NCBI GenBank assembly: GCA_021234155.1
Contig: JAJEKV010000052.1
Location: 4,697,606-4,761,605, forward strand
Direction of reading: 5' to 3'
DNA: 64,000 nucleotides
DNA from: Isoetes taiwanensis
Lineage: Eukaryota > Streptophyta > Lycopodiopsida > Isoetales > Isoetaceae
Shown here: piece after piece, positions 60,378 through 64,000 of the stretch
Layout of the letters: the number at the start of each line of letters is the position of its first letter
Numbering within the stretch: the stretch's first letter is position 1
The notes under the pieces: generated by a model
What the model was told of the DNA's origin: nothing
The model's input: only the letters and a program-made list of their open reading frames with translations
Databases searched by the model: none
Translations under genes and position numbers: made by a program

Positions 60378-63060
60378 TTAAGTCCACAGAGACCAAGTAT
60401 GGCCATGAATATTATATCCTTTCCCTCTAAGATAGCTATCAAGCCATCTCCAAAACTCTTTTATATTGAAGCAGTCAAAGATATGGTTGACAGTTTCAGT
60501 CTGATGGCCACACAATTTACATTGGAAAGAGCCTACCAAGTCTCGACATCTTTTATGCATGGTTCGATTAATTGGAAGAGCGTGACGCAAGCATTTTCAA
60601 ACAAAAGCCTGCATCTTTGGTTGAGAGTATATCTTCCAACTGTTGCACAAAATGGAGTTGAAGTGTTGCTTAGAAATCTGTCATTTGCCTAGATGGTCAA
60701 GGGACTTAGTTGGAGCAACAAAAAAATATAACCAAGAGCCACTTTATAGTTATCAGAAATCTGGATCTGCCAATCTGTGGACAATTCACATTCTGATTGA
60801 GAATGGGCTACCTTCATCATAGTGTCAAAAATACTTTTATCTATATCCCCCCCCCCCCCCTTCTTCCCCCACAATGCACCCATGATATTCATTTCCTTCC
60901 TTCCTTCCTTCCTTCCATTTTTTCCATATTGAGGGTGTTTCAGGGCTCAGCAAAAATCGAGGAAAAACTGGCACTGTCATAATTAATGTCTCTGTGATCA
61001 GAACCTTCAGCAATCAAGTTCCAAGCTTCAAAGAACTTCCTTAGGGGCACTTTTAAATTGATAGTAAATGGAATCAGGAAGATGGTGTGCATACTTCCTC
61101 CTTCATATGGGTTTACTAGTCTGAAGCCAATATCTTATGAAATCCATGGCCAGGGAGTTCCACTCATTTATTGCCTTCCACACATACTTGGCACCAAGGG
61201 CCTGACTATGCTTCAGTAAGGACTTAAATTCCAAACCCCCCTCTTCTTTACTGTGGGTGATTTCATCCCATTTGACAAAATGCATCCTTTCCATAGATAA
61301 TCTCTCAGACATCTTTCAATATTATTGTAGGTGTTCTCGTTGGCAATAAGGACCAAAGAAAAGTAGACATGGATACTGGCTAGCACTACATTAGTTGTCA
61401 GAGCACAGCCAGCAAAGGATAGACTGGGTGAAAGAGAGTGGAGCGTTTTCTTGATCCGAGCTATAGTTGGCCTCCACACCTCCTTATTGGAAAGGTTAAT
61501 CGCTAGAGGGAGGCCCATAAGAGTAATAGCCTGATTAGGAGGGTTGACTTTGATCCCTCTTAGCGTCTATAGAGCAAGGTGGGTCCTCTTAAAGAATACT
61601 GCACTTATTTAAGTTGAGCTGGATCCCTAAGATGAAGGCAAATTGATCAATGCAATCCATCAGGTGATTGTAGAAATTTTGAGTGGCCTTTAGCAGGAGC
61701 ATTAGAGGTAATTTGAGATCTCATTTTGTCCCATTAAGGGATGCTTAAAAAGCCACATCAGCTTTTTAAACTGTCCAATAAGAGAAGAGCTCCAGTGTAT
61801 TTTATTCCAGTATTATGTGGCAGCAGTAATTAATGCAGTTCTAACTAACTTTTGCAGTGTCATCTTTCTACTATAACTTTTGATCAAAAACTCCGATTCG
61901 AACACTATTTGTGGCAATGGATTCGTCTCCTCAAGATCTTTCTAATGACAACCCGTTGTTATATCTTTTGGGATGTAAATATATAAGAAAAGAGCAAAAA
62001 ACCATATTTTTTAAGGTTAACACATATGGCTTGTATTGAAATACATCATAACCATATATCACTTGAAAGATCTTTTCATTCTGCATCTAATGCAACAAAC
62101 GCCGCATCATTTTCATGAGTAGATCAAAAGTTATAGGGAAAAAATGACAGCAATGAAGTTGTTAATGCTGCATTAATTGCAGTTTGATGTAGAGTACTCA
62201 TTCTATTGGAGGATTCTTATGGGGACAAAAGGAGATCTCAAATTACCTCTAATGGAAGGTATCATTTGCATATTGTAATATGGTGAGCTGTTTGTCAGAG
62301 CCAGGCTGCAGACTTTGAATTTGCTTCTGCCTCTGAAGATTATTGACAGCTCTAGTGAGCATTTCTTTTGGCTAGATTCGTCTGTGTCAGATCCTTCCAA
62401 TTCTTCCTCTAGAGAGGACCAGAACTTGGATATAATAGGGGTGGAAGGTACTACATACTCTTTGGAAACACAGGACCTGATATTCAAAGTATTTAAATCA
62501 TAGGGGGTTTAGTTACTTACCTGAGTAAATGCAACTTTACGTTCCTATTGATCCTTAGTGACTCCAAATATAGGGGATTGCATGTATTCATCTACTAGTA
62601 CTTCTGAGATAAATCGCTTAACTACTGCTTCATGACGTCCATCATCCTTGCAGGCAATGAATGCTTGAAGGAAGGAAATTTATTATCATCACAGGCTTCA
62701 CAATCTTGTTGCAAAGGAGGCCACTGGGATTGATAACAGATGGTGGGGAGGGAGGGAGGGGGAAGGGGGTGGGTTGTTAATTGTATTGTTCGTAGTAAGT
62801 TCAGAGGGATTGGTGTCCACAGAACGAGATACAATATCTTTGATTATGGCCGGCTATCCCCCTGATCTTCCTTCCTCCTTACTGCCCTTCTCTTTGGAAT
62901 CAATCCGAGCAAGGATCTTAGATGGTGACCCTTGTTGACCTTCTTTCTAAACATGCTCAGCCACGATAGTCCATTCTTCATTTATTGTGTCATATATATC
63001 TTCCATATCCAGAGGTGCAAATCTGTTACCAGTATCAAATTCTCTCCAATCTTTAATTTC
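60378..63060 (-). mobile_element. L1-like LINE, degenerate and interrupted
   Basis: Minus strand. An ORF1-like tract (FDTGNRFAPLDMEDIYD, about 63050-62870) is followed by RT with LTILQYANDT (62257-62285), where the catalytic YADD reads YAND. A 553-bp foldback element comes next, then the rest of RT (FILGIQLNLNKCS, MGLPLAINLSNKEVW, 61640-61480) and a thumb region ending DYLWKG. The zinc-finger end CKLCGHQTETVNHIFDC lies at 60530-60480, and the frame ends HTWSLWT* at 60378. No endonuclease was found, so there is also an internal deletion. Simple repeats (C-run at 60849-60862, TTCC near 60893-60917) lie inside. Confidence 0.75.
61701..62253. mobile_element. Foldback MITE inserted in the LINE RT
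   Basis: A 553-bp element with inverted termini ATTAGAGGTAATTTGAGATC / GATCTCAAATTACCTCTAAT. Diverged inverted similarity continues far inward (AATTAATGCAG..., TATAACTTTTGATC...), so it is almost entirely foldback. It has no coding capacity. The target duplication is unclear and the superfamily is not assigned. Confidence 0.7.
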
Positions 63061-63669
63061 GCCCTCTTCACCCTCCTTTGATTAAAGTATCTTTTCATCA
63101 CTTGTTATCTTATTACACATGTAACCTGCTGCTATCTCCAGCTTTTCATCGTGTCTGTCTGTTTCTTGGGCATCAATATATTGGGATTCTTGGCTTGTAT
63201 CTCTATTGGGCCTTGGTTGAGGTTCTTATATGTATATTCGATTCGGAGGGTTGTCCCATTAAATTTCGTCAAGTACTTCTACTTAGAAAAGGATACCTCC
63301 TTGTTTTGTCTTCTAATGAATTGAGGCATTTCTTTCTTCGCATATTTTTTATTTATAAAAGCTTGTACTATTCTTTGAGAAAGGTTCCAGTTAGCCCGTC
63401 GAAGTCTTTCGTGAGGCTGAAGAAATACTGTAGCGTGCAGGGACTTGGGGGAAGATGGATTGAACTGGTAATCCCATTTCTGGAATGTTATCTGCAAACC
63501 ACGATGTATAATCCGGCTCCTTTGCATCAAGATTATGGTAGCTTCCTATGAGCTGAGTTCGAGCATGCAGAAAGATTATCTAAACCGATGCATGGAAGTG
63601 ATTTGAATATTTTTGTTAAGTGAAAGGATCTGTTTTGTTACTTCATCGAGTTTAAAGCTCTCTTTCTCA
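63061..63669. other. Gene-free stretch
   Basis: The 157-codon + frame at 63078-63551 shows no family features and is interpreted as chance. Confidence 0.35.
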
Positions 63670-64000
63670 ACTTTTTTTTGTTGAAGGACGTCAGACTTTA
63701 TTCAATCAAAAAGTCAAATACAAGTATAAATGCAGAGACAGGAATAAAATCTCAGCGGATAAGCGGAGACCCACCGAGTGAAGCAACCTGCCTAAGCATA
63801 AGAGTGCACATCCAAAAACTCCTCAAAAATCAATCGCCTCTTGCGAGGGGCAAGTGAAGAACAATGATACGACTTTACAATGTAACCTTGAGCTTCTTGG
63901 AGAACACGATTATCTGCCACATCCAGACCTTTGAAGATTACCAATCTTCGTCTTTTCCAGATAGTCCAAAGCAACCATCCTGCTGCTAGATGAAAAGCCT
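63670..64000 (-). mobile_element. LINE 3' end (runs off window)
   Basis: On the minus strand, the end of a LINE ORF2 (LLWTIWKRRRLVIFKG, resembling the C-terminal W-IWK-RN segment of plant L1 elements) ends at a TAG/TAA near 63792. A 3'UTR with AATAAAGTC and a short A-tail (T-run at 63671-63678) follow. The rest lies beyond 64000. Confidence 0.7.

Overview
This window is nuclear DNA of a land plant. The evidence is a WRKY transcription factor, a plant-type full-length ABCB transporter and an ERLIN/SPFH gene, all with GT-AG introns. They sit in AT-rich DNA full of plant-type transposons: Ty3 LTR elements, several LINE families, Mutator-like and Tourist-like DNA elements. The repeat load would suit a large, repeat-rich genome such as a gymnosperm, but the sequence does not settle the species.

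Three host genes look real. A 5'-truncated group IIb WRKY gene lies at 1-1611 (+). A complete 11-exon ABCB transporter lies at 24288-19698 (-); its exons sum to 1,284 codons plus a stop. A complete 9-exon ERLIN-like ER membrane gene lies at 57103-59442 (+); its exons sum to 330 codons plus a stop. They are unrelated in function.

Most of the rest is mobile DNA in various stages of decay. 6.5-8.3 kb holds the 5' half of a LINE (ORF1 plus endonuclease). 9.4-16.1 kb is gene-free, with hairpins, a large duplication and a LINE tail inserted into one copy. 16.8-19.45 kb holds a broken reading frame with features of an HUH (Rep-type) endonuclease, bounded by 44-bp direct repeats and followed by two hairpins. 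25.6-25.8 kb is a Tourist-like MITE. 25,911-33,304 is one Mutator-like transposon of about 7.4 kb with TIRs of nearly 600 bp, a near-perfect 9-bp target duplication and two convergent broken genes: a C2H2-finger plus ULP1-protease gene, and a MULE transposase ending in a SWIM finger. Its TIRs, and the gap between its two genes, carry repeated copies of one palindromic motif. 33.9-40.1 kb is a decayed Ty3 element with a retroposed insert in its integrase.

Further along are a poly(A) retroposed copy with a 12-bp target duplication (42.2-43.3 kb), a small internally deleted LTR element (44.7-46.75 kb), a second LINE type (53.4-54.8 kb), an L1-like LINE with a foldback element in its reverse transcriptase (60.4-63.1 kb), and another LINE 3' end running off the window.

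The two strongest candidates for something new are the HUH/Rep-like locus at 17.2-18.7 kb and the palindrome-studded ULP1-carrying Mutator element. Both look inactive here, so intact relatives elsewhere in the genome would be the key test.
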